A stretch of DNA of 64,000 bases from Bacteroidetes oral taxon 274 str. F0058 (GCA_000163695.1 GG774889.1:1376699-1440698); one strand, 5' to 3'; counted from the stretch's first letter, positions 17,676 to 26,290 are shown. The notes: a model not told the origin generated them from the letters alone. Made by a program: numbers and translations.

Positions 17676-19133
17676 ATGATGACACGAGAAGAGTACATTG
17701 CGAGTCTTCGCAATATGAAACTGAACGTCTATTTTATGGGCGAGAAAATTGATAATCCGGTAGACCATCCTGTGATACGTCCATCGATGAATTCGGTAGC
17801 TCTGACCTACGAACTTGCACAACAAGAGGAGTACAAAGAGTTGATGACAGCTACCTCGAATCTTACGGGCAAAACCATCAACAGGTTTACACATCTGCAT
17901 CAGAGTGCCGACGATTTGGTGAAAAAAATCAGAATGCAACGTCTGATGGGACAAAAGACGGCATCGTGCTTTCAGCGGTGTGTAGGGTTGGATGCCTTCA
18001 ATGCCATTTACTCCACCACATTCGAGATAGATGCTGCACACGGCACCGAATATCACAAACGTTTTATCGAGTATATGAAATATGTTCAAGACAAAGACCT
18101 TGTGGTAGACGGGGCAATGACCGACCCCAAAGGCGACCGCTCGCTTTCGCCATCGCAGCAAGAAGATGCCGACCTGTACCTGCGTATTGTCGAAATACGT
18201 CCCGACGGTATCGTCGTACGGGGAGCAAAAGCTCACCAAACAGGAGCCGTTAATTCACACGAACATCTGATAATGCCTACAATAGCTCTCAAAGAAGCAG
18301 ACAAAGACTATGCCGTATCGTTTGCCGTACCTGGCGATGCCGAGGGGGTAATTATGATTTACGGTCGTCAATCGTGTGATACTCGTAAGATGGAGAAAGG
18401 TGCCGACATAGATGTAGGCAACACCGAATACGGCGGGCACGAGGCGTTGGTTATATTCGACGATGTGTTTGTTCCCAACGAACGTGTGTTTATGTGCGGA
18501 GAATATGAATTTGCAGGAATGCTCGTAGAGCGGTTTGCAGGCTATCACCGTCAGTCGTATGCTTGCAAAACGGGTGTGGGAGACGTGCTCATAGGAGCGG
18601 CGGCACTGGCAGCCGACTACAATGGTGTACCGAAGGCAAGCCATATCAAAGACAAATTGATAGAGATGGTGCATCTAAACGAGACTTTATGGTGTTGTGC
18701 AGTAGCGTGCTCTGCTCTCGGACACCGTATGCCCGCAGGTAACTATATGGTCGACTTGCTGTTGGCAAATGTAAACAAACAGAACGTAACACGTCTGCCG
18801 TACGAGATATCACGTCTTGCCGAGGATATAGCCGGAGGTTTGATGGTAACAATGCCTGCCGAGCAGGACTTGCGAGATGAACGTATCGGACATTATGTGC
18901 GCAAATATCTGAAAGGAGCCACAGGCAAAGATACCGAAAACCGTATGCGTGTACTCAGGTTGATAGAAAATATCACTCTCGGTACTGCTGCGGTGGGTTA
19001 CCGTACAGAGTCGATGCACGGAGCAGGTTCGCCACAGGCACAGCGTGTGATGATATCGCGTCAGGGAAATATCGAAGCAAAAAAAGAGATGGCAAAACGT
19101 ATTGCCAAATTAGACGAGAGTAAAGATAAATAA
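17676..19133 (+). CDS. abfD: 4-hydroxybutyryl-CoA dehydratase / vinylacetyl-CoA isomerase
   Basis: FAD- and [4Fe-4S]-dependent enzyme turning 4-hydroxybutyryl-CoA into crotonyl-CoA. It belongs to the HpaB-type flavin family. Cluster ligands are visible as CFQRC (Cys98 and Cys102 from this start) and as a later His/Cys pair in GYHRQSYACK. I chose the ATG at 17676 because family members begin with TxEEYIxSLR; the ATG at 17643 would add 11 unlike residues. First gene of a five-gene operon under the cobalamin riboswitch; the next gene begins directly after its stop codon. Confidence 0.95.
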   Translation: MMTREEYIASLRNMKLNVYFMGEKIDNPVDHPVIRPSMNSVALTYELAQQEEYKELMTATSNLTGKTINRFTHLHQSADDLVKKIRMQRLMGQKTASCFQRCVGLDAFNAIYSTTFEIDAAHGTEYHKRFIEYMKYVQDKDLVVDGAMTDPKGDRSLSPSQQEDADLYLRIVEIRPDGIVVRGAKAHQTGAVNSHEHLIMPTIALKEADKDYAVSFAVPGDAEGVIMIYGRQSCDTRKMEKGADIDVGNTEYGGHEALVIFDDVFVPNERVFMCGEYEFAGMLVERFAGYHRQSYACKTGVGDVLIGAAALAADYNGVPKASHIKDKLIEMVHLNETLWCCAVACSALGHRMPAGNYMVDLLLANVNKQNVTRLPYEISRLAEDIAGGLMVTMPAEQDLRDERIGHYVRKYLKGATGKDTENRMRVLRLIENITLGTAAVGYRTESMHGAGSPQAQRVMISRQGNIEAKKEMAKRIAKLDESKDK

Positions 19134-19415
19134 ATGATACTCAGAGATAAGGTAAATCATATTGTTGCCGAGACCGTCCGCCCCATATTGCGCTCGCACG
19201 GAGGCGATATAGAGGTAGTAGAGGTCGAAGGCAAAAACGTAAAGGTTCGGTTGTTGGGAGCGTGCAGTTCGTGCCCTTCGATGCAAAACACAATGGAAGA
19301 AATTATCGAAAGCACGCTACGACAAGAACTCGGCGACAAGATAGACCGAATAATATTGTGGAATACCGTGAGCGACGAACTGATAGATATTGCCCGTAAT
19401 ATTCTGAGAAAATAA
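19134..19415 (+). CDS. NifU C-terminal-domain iron-sulfur protein
   Basis: A 93-residue protein made only of the NifU C-terminal domain: RPILRSHGGDIEVVEVEG at the start and the cluster-binding CSSC (Cys44/Cys47) in GACSSCPSMQNTMEEIIE. Such domains hold and transfer Fe-S clusters. It begins one base after the abfD stop and ends 10 bases before the CoA-transferase, so it is translated with them. AbfD carries a [4Fe-4S] cluster exposed to oxygen damage, so a dedicated scaffold for AbfD is a reasonable inference. Confidence 0.88.
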   Translation: MILRDKVNHIVAETVRPILRSHGGDIEVVEVEGKNVKVRLLGACSSCPSMQNTMEEIIESTLRQELGDKIDRIILWNTVSDELIDIARNILRK

Positions 19416-19425
19416 AAGTGAACAG

Positions 19426-20724
19426 ATGAGAAACAGAGAAAAACCTTTTGGCGAAAAAATAGTAACTGCCGATGAAGCAGTAGCAGCTATCGGTAACGGT
19501 GATTGTGTGGTCTTTTCGCACGCTGCGGGCGTACCGCAGGAGATTCCGCAGGCTCTTATTCGTAATAAAGAGAGGTTCAGAGATGTACATATATATCATA
19601 TGCTTTGTCTGGGCGATGGCGAATATTTATCCGAAGGGTTCGAAAAACATTTCAGGCATATAACCAATTTTGTGGGAGCCAATTCCCGCAAAGCGATAGA
19701 ACAGGGGCGAGCCGATTTTATGCCCTGTTTCTTCTTCGAAATACCTTATATGTTTCGCAGAAAACAGCTGCCTGTAGACGTAGCCGTCATACAGATTACA
19801 CCACCCGATGTTATGGGCAATTGCAGTTTCGGTGTGTCGTGCGACTACACAAAGCCCGCCGCCGAAGAAGCGCGTGTGGTGATAGCCGAAATGAACGAGA
19901 ATATGCCTTGTGTCGGCGGAGACAACTTTATCCACATTTCGCAAATAGACTACATTGTATCGTGTGCTAATCCTCTACCCGAAATACTACCCTCGCATAT
20001 AGGAAGTGTAGAGAAGGCAATAGGAGGATACTGTGCCGAACTGATAGAGAATGGTTCTACTCTGCAACTCGGCATAGGAGCCATTCCCGATGCGGTACTT
20101 ATGAGCCTTACCGACAAGAAAGACCTCGGTATACATACGGAGATGTTTACCGACGGAGTAATAGATTTGGTAGAAAAGGGTGTTATCAATGGAAGTAAGA
20201 AGACTTTACATCCCCGCAAACATATAGCCACGTTCCTGATGGGCAGCAAACGCTTGTACGACTTCGTAAACAATAATAATACGGTAGAATTGTATCCTGT
20301 GGATTACGTAAACAATCCGTACGTTATTATGCAAAATGCCGATATGGTGAGTATCAATTCGTGTATAGAGGTCGATTTGATGGGACAGGTCGTATCCGAG
20401 TGTATCGGCAGCAGGCAGTTCAGCGGTGCCGGCGGACAGGTCGATTATGTACGGGGGGCAATGCTCTCGCAGGGCGGCAAGTCTATAATGGCTATGCCTT
20501 CGACGGCTGCCAAAGGTACGGTGTCGCGTATTGTGCCGTTTTTGGCTCACGGTGCAGCTGTTACTACCTCACGCAACGATGTCGACTATGTAGTAACGGA
20601 ATACGGCATCGCTCACTTGAAAGCCAAGACACTGAAAGAGAGAGCCAAGAGTCTTATATCTATTGCACATCCCGATTTCAGGGCAGAGCTTATCGAAGAG
20701 TTTAACGAAAGATTCGCCCAATGA
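19426..20724 (+). CDS. abfT: 4-hydroxybutyrate CoA-transferase
   Basis: Member of the acetyl-CoA hydrolase/transferase family, 432 residues, activating 4-hydroxybutyrate with CoA from acetyl-CoA or butyryl-CoA. The catalytic glutamate is Glu239 in GIHTEMFTDG, which aligns with the known active-site Glu of 4-hydroxybutyrate CoA-transferases. Other marks are LQLGIGAIPDAV and GGQVDYVRGAMLSQGGK. Third gene of the operon; the preceding NifU-like gene ends 10 bases upstream. Confidence 0.93.
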   Translation: MRNREKPFGEKIVTADEAVAAIGNGDCVVFSHAAGVPQEIPQALIRNKERFRDVHIYHMLCLGDGEYLSEGFEKHFRHITNFVGANSRKAIEQGRADFMPCFFFEIPYMFRRKQLPVDVAVIQITPPDVMGNCSFGVSCDYTKPAAEEARVVIAEMNENMPCVGGDNFIHISQIDYIVSCANPLPEILPSHIGSVEKAIGGYCAELIENGSTLQLGIGAIPDAVLMSLTDKKDLGIHTEMFTDGVIDLVEKGVINGSKKTLHPRKHIATFLMGSKRLYDFVNNNNTVELYPVDYVNNPYVIMQNADMVSINSCIEVDLMGQVVSECIGSRQFSGAGGQVDYVRGAMLSQGGKSIMAMPSTAAKGTVSRIVPFLAHGAAVTTSRNDVDYVVTEYGIAHLKAKTLKERAKSLISIAHPDFRAELIEEFNERFAQ

Positions 20725-20768
20725 GGAGAGATAATTTATTAAAGTACGGATTATAATATTAAATTGTT

Positions 20769-21884
20769 ATGCAGTTATTAAAACTAAAAAGTAGGTTGCA
20801 CAGGTTCGAGTACTTTGCCGACTTTGCCAAAGAGTTCGAGCTTGGCGATAAAGACTTGGTTATAACCAATGAATTCTTGTACGAGCCGTTTATGAAGTCT
20901 CTCGGACTGAAGTGCCACTTTGTAATGCAGGAGAAGTACGGACTCGGCGAACCGTCGGACGAGATGATGAACTCTATTCTGGCAGACATCAAGAAGGTCG
21001 ATTTCGGACGTATTATTGCCATCGGAGGCGGCACAGTAATAGACATATCCAAACTATTCGTTCTAAAGAATCTCGATAACGTAACGGACGCTTTCGAGCG
21101 TCGTATACCGCTTATCAAAGACAAAGAACTTGTGATATTGCCCACCACTTGCGGCACAGGCAGCGAAGTAACAAACATTTCGATTGCCGAGATAAAGGCA
21201 AAGCAGACTAAAATGGGGCTTGCCGACGATACTCTCTTTGCCGACGACGCAGTATTGATTCCCGAACTGCTCAGAGGGCTGCCGTTTCGATTCTATGCGG
21301 CAAGTTCTATCGATGCTCTTATTCACGCTATGGAGTCGTATGTTTCGCCCAAAGCCAATCCGTATACACAGTTATACAGCAAGGCAGCGATGGAGATTAT
21401 CATAGATGTATTCGACAAAATAGCACGACACGGCGAAGAATATCGTTTCCAACGCTTCGGAGATATGCTCGTAGCAAGCAATTATGCGGGCATAGCCTTC
21501 GGTAATGCAGGTGTGGGTGCCGTTCACGCTCTGTCGTACCCTTTGGGTGGCAACTATCACGTACCGCACGGAGAGGCGAACTATCAGTTTTTTACCGAGA
21601 TATTCAAGTTGTATCGGACAAAAGCACCTAAGGGCACGATAGAGACACTCGAAGGTATAGTTGCAGACATACTGCATTCGCCTGTCGCCGACGTATACGA
21701 CAATTTGGATAAATTGTTATCTCACCTGTTGCAAAAGAAGCCTCTCAAAAAGTACGGTATGACCGAAGCAGATATCGACCTTTTCACAGAGAATGTCATT
21801 GCAACGCAGCAGCGGTTGCTCGCCAACAACTACACCTCACTCACTAAGGAAGACATACGCAATGTATACAAAAAACTGTTCTAG
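20769..21884 (+). CDS. 4hbD: 4-hydroxybutyrate dehydrogenase (iron-type alcohol dehydrogenase)
   Basis: NAD-dependent enzyme reducing succinate semialdehyde to 4-hydroxybutyrate. Family III (iron-containing) alcohol dehydrogenase fold, 371 residues: nucleotide-binding GRIIAIGGGTVID, LPTTCGTGSEVTN, and metal ligands in SIDALIHAMESYVS and VGAVHALSYPLGGNYHVPHG. The assignment to 4-hydroxybutyrate rests on its place between a 4-hydroxybutyrate CoA-transferase and succinate-semialdehyde dehydrogenase. Confidence 0.92.
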   Translation: MQLLKLKSRLHRFEYFADFAKEFELGDKDLVITNEFLYEPFMKSLGLKCHFVMQEKYGLGEPSDEMMNSILADIKKVDFGRIIAIGGGTVIDISKLFVLKNLDNVTDAFERRIPLIKDKELVILPTTCGTGSEVTNISIAEIKAKQTKMGLADDTLFADDAVLIPELLRGLPFRFYAASSIDALIHAMESYVSPKANPYTQLYSKAAMEIIIDVFDKIARHGEEYRFQRFGDMLVASNYAGIAFGNAGVGAVHALSYPLGGNYHVPHGEANYQFFTEIFKLYRTKAPKGTIETLEGIVADILHSPVADVYDNLDKLLSHLLQKKPLKKYGMTEADIDLFTENVIATQQRLLANNYTSLTKEDIRNVYKKLF

Positions 21885-21932
21885 GATAATTCTCACAATA
21901 AATCAACAAAAATATCTAAACCTCCTATCTAA

Positions 21933-23303
21933 ATGGAAAAAACTGATCACGATGAAATTAAAGAAATGATTGTGGCTGCCCGCAGAGCACAACAAGCTTA
22001 TTGCCAGACATTCGACCAAGCCGATGTAGACGAAGCCTGCAAGATTACGGCAAAGCTCGTATTCGACAATGCCGAATATTTGGCTAAACTCGCCGTAGAA
22101 GAGACGGGGATGGGCGTATACGAAGACAAAGTAGCCAAGAACCGCAACAAGTCGAAAGGTGTATGGTACGACCTGAAAGACAAAAAGTCTATCGGCATAC
22201 TGAGCATCGACAACAAAACAAACCTAATAGAGATAGCCAAACCTATCGGTGTAGTGGCAGGCATAACGCCTATGACCAACCCGATAGTAACGCCTATGTC
22301 GAAGATTATGTTTGCTCTGAAAACACAAAATGCCATCATTATTGCTCCGCACCCGAAGGCAAAACACTGCTCTTCGCTTGCGGTGGATATGATTAACGAA
22401 GTACTCAAACCTCTCGGAGTACCCGAAGGAATGGTACAGGTGGTGCGAGAGCCTTCTATCACCAAGACGCAAGCTCTTATGGCTATGTGCGACGTAACGG
22501 TGGCAACAGGCGGTATGCCTATGGTAAAATCGGCGTACTCTTCGGGCAAACCTTCGTTCGGTGTAGGTGCGGGCAATGTACAGGTAATACTCGACCGATT
22601 CATCGATTACGATTTAGCAGCGGGCAAAATCATAACGGGACGTTCGTTCGACAACGGCATTATCTGCTCCGGCGAACAAAGTTTCATTTATCCCCGCAGC
22701 GACAAGAAAGAAGTTTTCGAAGCTTTCGAGCGTAATGGAGCCTATTTTGTCAAAGGCGACGAACGTGAGAAAATCGTCAATGCCATATTCGAAGACGGTA
22801 TGCTGGCTCGCGATATTGTAGGGCAGAGCGTTAAGTTTATTGCCGACAAAGCCGGTGTAGACGTTCCCGAAAATGCCAGAGTGATAGTCGTCGAAGCCAA
22901 CGGCATAGGCAGAGAAGATATTATCTGCAAAGAGAAGATGTGTCCTGTGATGGCTTGTTTCCCTTACGATTATTTCGAAGAAGCAATCAATATCGCCAAG
23001 ACCAATCTTTTCCTCGAAGGCAACGGACACACTGCCGGTATTCATTCAAACAACCAAGCTAATATAATAAAAGCGGGTATCGACCTATCCGTATCGCGTC
23101 TGATAGTAAATGCACCGTGTGCTACTACTGCCGGAGGCTCTATACAGAACGGTCTGCCTGTTACGAACACTCTCGGGTGCGGAAGTTGGGGCAACAACTC
23201 CATTTCAGAAAATTTTACCTATAAACACTTATTAAATATAACACGTGTTGCCCCGCTTTCTACCCGTATTCACGTCCCATCGGACGCAGAAATTTGGAAT
23301 TAA
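21933..23303 (+). CDS. sucD: CoA-dependent succinate-semialdehyde dehydrogenase
   Basis: Aldehyde dehydrogenase superfamily, CoA-acylating subgroup, 456 residues: reduces succinyl-CoA to succinate semialdehyde. The catalytic Cys245 lies in NGIICSGEQSF, and the cofactor-site segment is GVVAGITPMTNPIVTPMSK. It is close to propanal and alcohol-aldehyde dehydrogenases, but the operon makes succinyl-CoA the logical substrate. Last gene of the riboswitch-controlled operon, followed by a terminator. Confidence 0.94.
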   Translation: MEKTDHDEIKEMIVAARRAQQAYCQTFDQADVDEACKITAKLVFDNAEYLAKLAVEETGMGVYEDKVAKNRNKSKGVWYDLKDKKSIGILSIDNKTNLIEIAKPIGVVAGITPMTNPIVTPMSKIMFALKTQNAIIIAPHPKAKHCSSLAVDMINEVLKPLGVPEGMVQVVREPSITKTQALMAMCDVTVATGGMPMVKSAYSSGKPSFGVGAGNVQVILDRFIDYDLAAGKIITGRSFDNGIICSGEQSFIYPRSDKKEVFEAFERNGAYFVKGDEREKIVNAIFEDGMLARDIVGQSVKFIADKAGVDVPENARVIVVEANGIGREDIICKEKMCPVMACFPYDYFEEAINIAKTNLFLEGNGHTAGIHSNNQANIIKAGIDLSVSRLIVNAPCATTAGGSIQNGLPVTNTLGCGSWGNNSISENFTYKHLLNITRVAPLSTRIHVPSDAEIWN

Positions 23304-23354
23304 ACCATATAGGGTTTATTATATTTATTTACTTTCTTTCAGCATAATAGCAAG

Positions 23355-23386
23355 AAGGCTGTCCATGTGAATGAACAGCCTTTTTT
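23355..23386 (+). terminator. terminator of the 4-hydroxybutyrate operon
   Basis: AAGGCTGT (23355-23362) pairs perfectly with ACAGCCTT (23375-23382), followed by a run of six T. Confidence 0.85.
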
Positions 23387-23436
23387 ACTGTTTTCTCCGA
23401 CACCGATTTTGAAGTATAACAATAACCCGACCCACC

Positions 23437-23568
23437 GATATATACCCACCAACATATAGGTATATACCCGTGAGCCGATAGGTATATACCTGTGGAGCGA
23501 CAGATATATACCCGTTAGGAGATAGGTATACACCCGTTAGGAGACAGGTATATATGTGTGTACCGGTG
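23437..23568. repeat. 22-bp tandem repeat with palindromic GGTATATACC boxes
   Basis: Six units start at 23437, 23459, 23481, 23503, 23525 and 23547, an exact 22-base period. Each begins with GGTATATACC or a one- to three-base variant; the full box is a perfect 10-bp palindrome. Spacers resemble CGTGAGCCGATA or CGTTAGGAGATA. A degenerate unit may follow at 23569. The array lies between the convergent sucD and trmD genes and codes for nothing plausible. Confidence 0.8.
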
Positions 23569-23651
23569 GGGGTATTCTGTTAGAATACCGTGAAAGGGGG
23601 TAATAGCTGTTTTACCGTCTATATGTTTGTGAGCCGATCTGCCGCAATGTT

Positions 23652-24329
23652 TCAGTCGAGTAAGTCGGGACGCAGTCGTTTGGTACGCAACAGAGCCTGC
23701 TCGTACTCCCAATCGTGTATCTTCGCCTCATTACCCGAGAGTAATACAGGCGGCACCTGCCAGCCGTTATACTCGGCAGGGCGAGTATACACGGGAGGAG
23801 CAAGCAGTCCGTCCTGAAACGAGTCCGACAGAGCCGACTGCTCATCACCCAAAGCACCGGGCAGTAGTCTGACGACGGCGTCCGTTACTATAGCCGCAGG
23901 CAGCTCACCGCCTGTGAGCACATAGTCGCCCACGGAGATTTCCCTGTCTACCAGATGCTGTCGTACCCTGTAATCGACACCTTTGTAATGTCCGCAGAGA
24001 ATGATGATATTCTCTTTCAACGACAGAGCATTGGCTGTCTTCTGGTCGAATTTCTCACCATCGGGCGACATAAAAATCACCTCGTCGTATCTGCGTTCGC
24101 TTTTAAGCTCTTCGATGGCAAGAAATATAGGCTCTATCTGCATCACCATACCGGCAGAGAAACCGAAAGCATAGTCGTCAACCTTAAAATGCCTCTTATC
24201 CTTCGACCACTTACGCAGATTATGCACCACCACATCGACCAACCCTTTGTCTTTGGCTCGTTTTATAATCGAGTGGTTCAGCGGGCTGTCGAGAAGCTCG
24301 GGCAACAGAGTAAGTATATCGATACGCAT
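23652..24329 (-). CDS. trmD: tRNA (guanine-N1-)-methyltransferase TrmD
   Basis: Methylates G37 of tRNAs that read CNN codons, using S-adenosylmethionine; knotted SPOUT fold, 225 residues. Typical motifs are MRIDILTLLPE at the start, RKWSKDKRHFKVDDYAFG, ILCGHYKGVDYRV and the knot segment REISVGDYVLTGGELPA. The C-terminal DNA-side domain is complete (YTRPAEYNGWQVPPVLLSG). Followed downstream by the 22-bp repeat array and preceded by an inserted four-helix-bundle gene. Confidence 0.96.
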   Translation of the reverse strand: MRIDILTLLPELLDSPLNHSIIKRAKDKGLVDVVVHNLRKWSKDKRHFKVDDYAFGFSAGMVMQIEPIFLAIEELKSERRYDEVIFMSPDGEKFDQKTANALSLKENIIILCGHYKGVDYRVRQHLVDREISVGDYVLTGGELPAAIVTDAVVRLLPGALGDEQSALSDSFQDGLLAPPVYTRPAEYNGWQVPPVLLSGNEAKIHDWEYEQALLRTKRLRPDLLD

Positions 24330-24336
24330 ATTTTTA

Positions 24337-24369
24337 AATTACGAATTATTAATTACGAATTACGAATTG
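24337..24369. repeat. left inverted repeat flanking the four-helix-bundle gene
   Basis: AAATTACGAATTATT followed by AATTACGAATTACGAATTG. The inner half is the reverse complement of the repeat at 24728-24757. It supplies the last five codons and the stop of the enclosed gene. Confidence 0.75.
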
Positions 24370-24724
24370 ATATTTTCTTTTTCATCGTTACTTGTATCTT
24401 GCCGATAATTTTGCAAATCTCTTCTGCTTCGGACACAATATCTTCGAACATCTCTGCGGTAATCATACCGGTAGCATGTAGCAGCCTTAACCAATATATA
24501 GTTTCTCTACTCTCTTTATATGCTATGCCTAATTTCGCCACGAAGTCTTTTTCCGACAGTCCTCCTATGGCTTCCTCCACATTCGCCCCGATAGATGTCC
24601 CGCAACGAACGACTTGTTTGGATAAGATATAATCCTTCTTCTCTTCTCGCAAATGATTGTACAATTCAACTATCTTAACGGCAAACTTAAAACTTTTGTC
24701 CGAAAGTATATTGTCTTTCTTCAT
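24353..24724 (-). CDS. Four-helix-bundle protein (23S rRNA intervening-sequence/bIVP family)
   Basis: A 123-residue all-helical protein. The family signature runs KSFKFAVKIVELYNHL, ILSKQVVRCGTSIGANVEEA, FVAKLGIAYKESRETIYWLRLL and MFEDIVSEAEEICKIIGKI. Homologues occur in insertions in 23S rRNA genes and, as the related Avd, in diversity-generating retroelements; their own function is poorly known, with nucleic-acid binding likely. The gene is framed by inverted repeats and sits between trmD and proS, so it looks like an inserted cassette. The C-terminal residues SIRNS come from the repeat itself. Confidence 0.85.
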   Translation of the reverse strand: MKKDNILSDKSFKFAVKIVELYNHLREEKKDYILSKQVVRCGTSIGANVEEAIGGLSEKDFVAKLGIAYKESRETIYWLRLLHATGMITAEMFEDIVSEAEEICKIIGKIQVTMKKKISIRNS

Positions 24725-24727
24725 AGC

Positions 24728-24757
24728 AATTAATTCCTAATTCGTAATTCGTAATTG
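24728..24757. repeat. right inverted repeat flanking the four-helix-bundle gene
   Basis: AATTAATTCCTAATTCGTAA continuing TTCGTAATTG. Its reverse complement matches the left repeat over CAATTACGAATTACGAATTA. It ends four bases before the stop codon of proS. Confidence 0.75.
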
Positions 24758-24760
24758 ATT

Positions 24761-26242
24761 TTAGTAGCTTCGGGCGAATAGTACCCGTCCCTCGCTCGGA
24801 CGCCCCGTAACCATACATACGCCCTTCTCTGCCTTACGGTCGAGAGGAATACAGCGTATCGTTGCCTTTGTCTCGGCTTTGATACGTTCTTCGGTCTCGG
24901 TAGTACCGTCCCAGTGAGCGGCGAGGAAACCTCCTTTCTCTATCTCGCTCCGAAACTCGTCGTAGCTGTCGACATTGCGGGTAACGGAAGCTCGGAAATC
25001 GAACGCCTTCTTGTATATATTATCCTGTATCTCGTCGAGCAGAGACACTATATATTGTTCGATGCCCTCGAGCGGCATAGTCTGTTTCTCGAGCTTATCG
25101 CGACGGAATACTTCCACCGTGCCGTTTTCCAAATCGCGTCCGCCGAGAGCCAGACGCACGGGGACACCTTTGAGTTCGTACTCGGCAAATTTCCACCCCG
25201 GCTTTTTATTGTCGGAGTCGTCGAACTTGACACTCACTCCAAGCGACCGCAGCCTATCTACGACGGGGTGTATACGCTCTGCAACGGCAGCAAGCTGTTC
25301 GGCATTCTTATAAATAGGTACTATCACTACCTGTATCGGAGCCAGGCGTGGCGGCAGCACAAGCCCGTTATTGTCCGAATGAGCCATTATCAAAGCTCCC
25401 ATAAGGCGTGTAGAGACACCCCACGACGTCGCCCAGACATATTCGAGTTTATTGTCTTTGTTGACGAACTGCACGTCGAACGCCTTGGCAAAGTTTTGAC
25501 CCAAGAAGTGCGACGTACCCGCCTGCAATGCCTTGCCGTCCTGCATCATCGCCTCGATACAGAACGTCTCCAAAGCCCCTGCAAAACGCTCGTTTGCCGA
25601 CTTTATACCTTTTACCACGGGCAAAGCCATATAACGCTCCGCAAAATCGGCATACACGTTCAACATCTTGGTAGCTTCCTCCATAGCCTCCTCACGCGTG
25701 GCGTGAGCGGTGTGTCCCTCTTGCCAGAGAAACTCGGCAGTGCGGAGGAATAGCCGCGTACGCATCTCCCAACGAACCACATTAGCCCACTGATTTACCA
25801 GAATAGGCAGGTCGCGGTACGACTGTATCCAATTTTTGTACGTGCTCCATATTATCGTCTCCGACGTCGGACGCACGATAAGTTCCTCCTCGAGCTTGGC
25901 TGCGGGGTCTACGGTTACGCCCTTGCCGTCGGGCGAGTTTTTCAGGCGATAGTGGGTAACAACGGCACACTCCTTGGCAAATCCCTCGACGTGGTCTGCC
26001 TCGCGGCTGAGGTACGACTTCGGTATAAACAGCGGGAAATAAGCATTCGAGTGTCCCGTCTCTTTAAACATCTTGTCGAGCTGTGCCTGCATCTTTTCCC
26101 AGATAGCATAGCCGTAAGGTTTTATCACCATACAGCCCCGTACCGCCGAGTTTTCGGCTAAGTCGGCTTTTACCACCAAATCGTTGTACCACTGCGAATA
26201 ATTCTCTTCCGAAGAGGTAAGTTCTTTCAATTCTATCGCCAT
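24761..26242 (-). CDS. proS: Prolyl-tRNA synthetase (archaeal/eukaryotic type)
   Basis: Class II synthetase charging tRNA-Pro, 493 residues, the short type without the bacterial editing insertion. Class II motif 2 is visible as VRPTSETIIWS then VVRWEMRTRLFLRTAEFLWQE, motif 3 as GVSTRLMGALIMAHSDN, followed by the anticodon-binding domain (PIQVVIVPIYKN) and the C-terminal zinc-type extension ending VLFARSY. Bacteroidetes commonly use this type. The adjacent inverted repeat begins four bases after its stop. Confidence 0.96.
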   Translation of the reverse strand: MAIELKELTSSEENYSQWYNDLVVKADLAENSAVRGCMVIKPYGYAIWEKMQAQLDKMFKETGHSNAYFPLFIPKSYLSREADHVEGFAKECAVVTHYRLKNSPDGKGVTVDPAAKLEEELIVRPTSETIIWSTYKNWIQSYRDLPILVNQWANVVRWEMRTRLFLRTAEFLWQEGHTAHATREEAMEEATKMLNVYADFAERYMALPVVKGIKSANERFAGALETFCIEAMMQDGKALQAGTSHFLGQNFAKAFDVQFVNKDNKLEYVWATSWGVSTRLMGALIMAHSDNNGLVLPPRLAPIQVVIVPIYKNAEQLAAVAERIHPVVDRLRSLGVSVKFDDSDNKKPGWKFAEYELKGVPVRLALGGRDLENGTVEVFRRDKLEKQTMPLEGIEQYIVSLLDEIQDNIYKKAFDFRASVTRNVDSYDEFRSEIEKGGFLAAHWDGTTETEERIKAETKATIRCIPLDRKAEKGVCMVTGRPSEGRVLFARSY

Positions 26243-26282
26243 ATTATTTTTATTGAATTATATATTTACTAAAAACGAAGTG

Positions 26283-26290
26283 CAAAATTA
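26283..26290 (-). promoter_or_regulatory. promoter -7 box of proS
   Basis: TAATTTTG followed by CA on the minus strand, 40 bases upstream of proS. Confidence 0.55.

Noticed and set aside
23339..23533. 64-codon minus-strand frame with repeated Tyr/Ile/Gly
   Set aside because: Produced by the 22-bp repeat, whose period is not a multiple of three; no credible protein.
23437..23568. CRISPR array
   Set aside because: The unit is 22 bases in total with short, similar spacers and there are no cas genes; it is a tandem repeat, not repeat-spacer.
23571..23589. Terminator of trmD (GGTATTC/GAATACC hairpin)
   Set aside because: Good stem but no T-run on the minus strand; may be a degenerate repeat unit.
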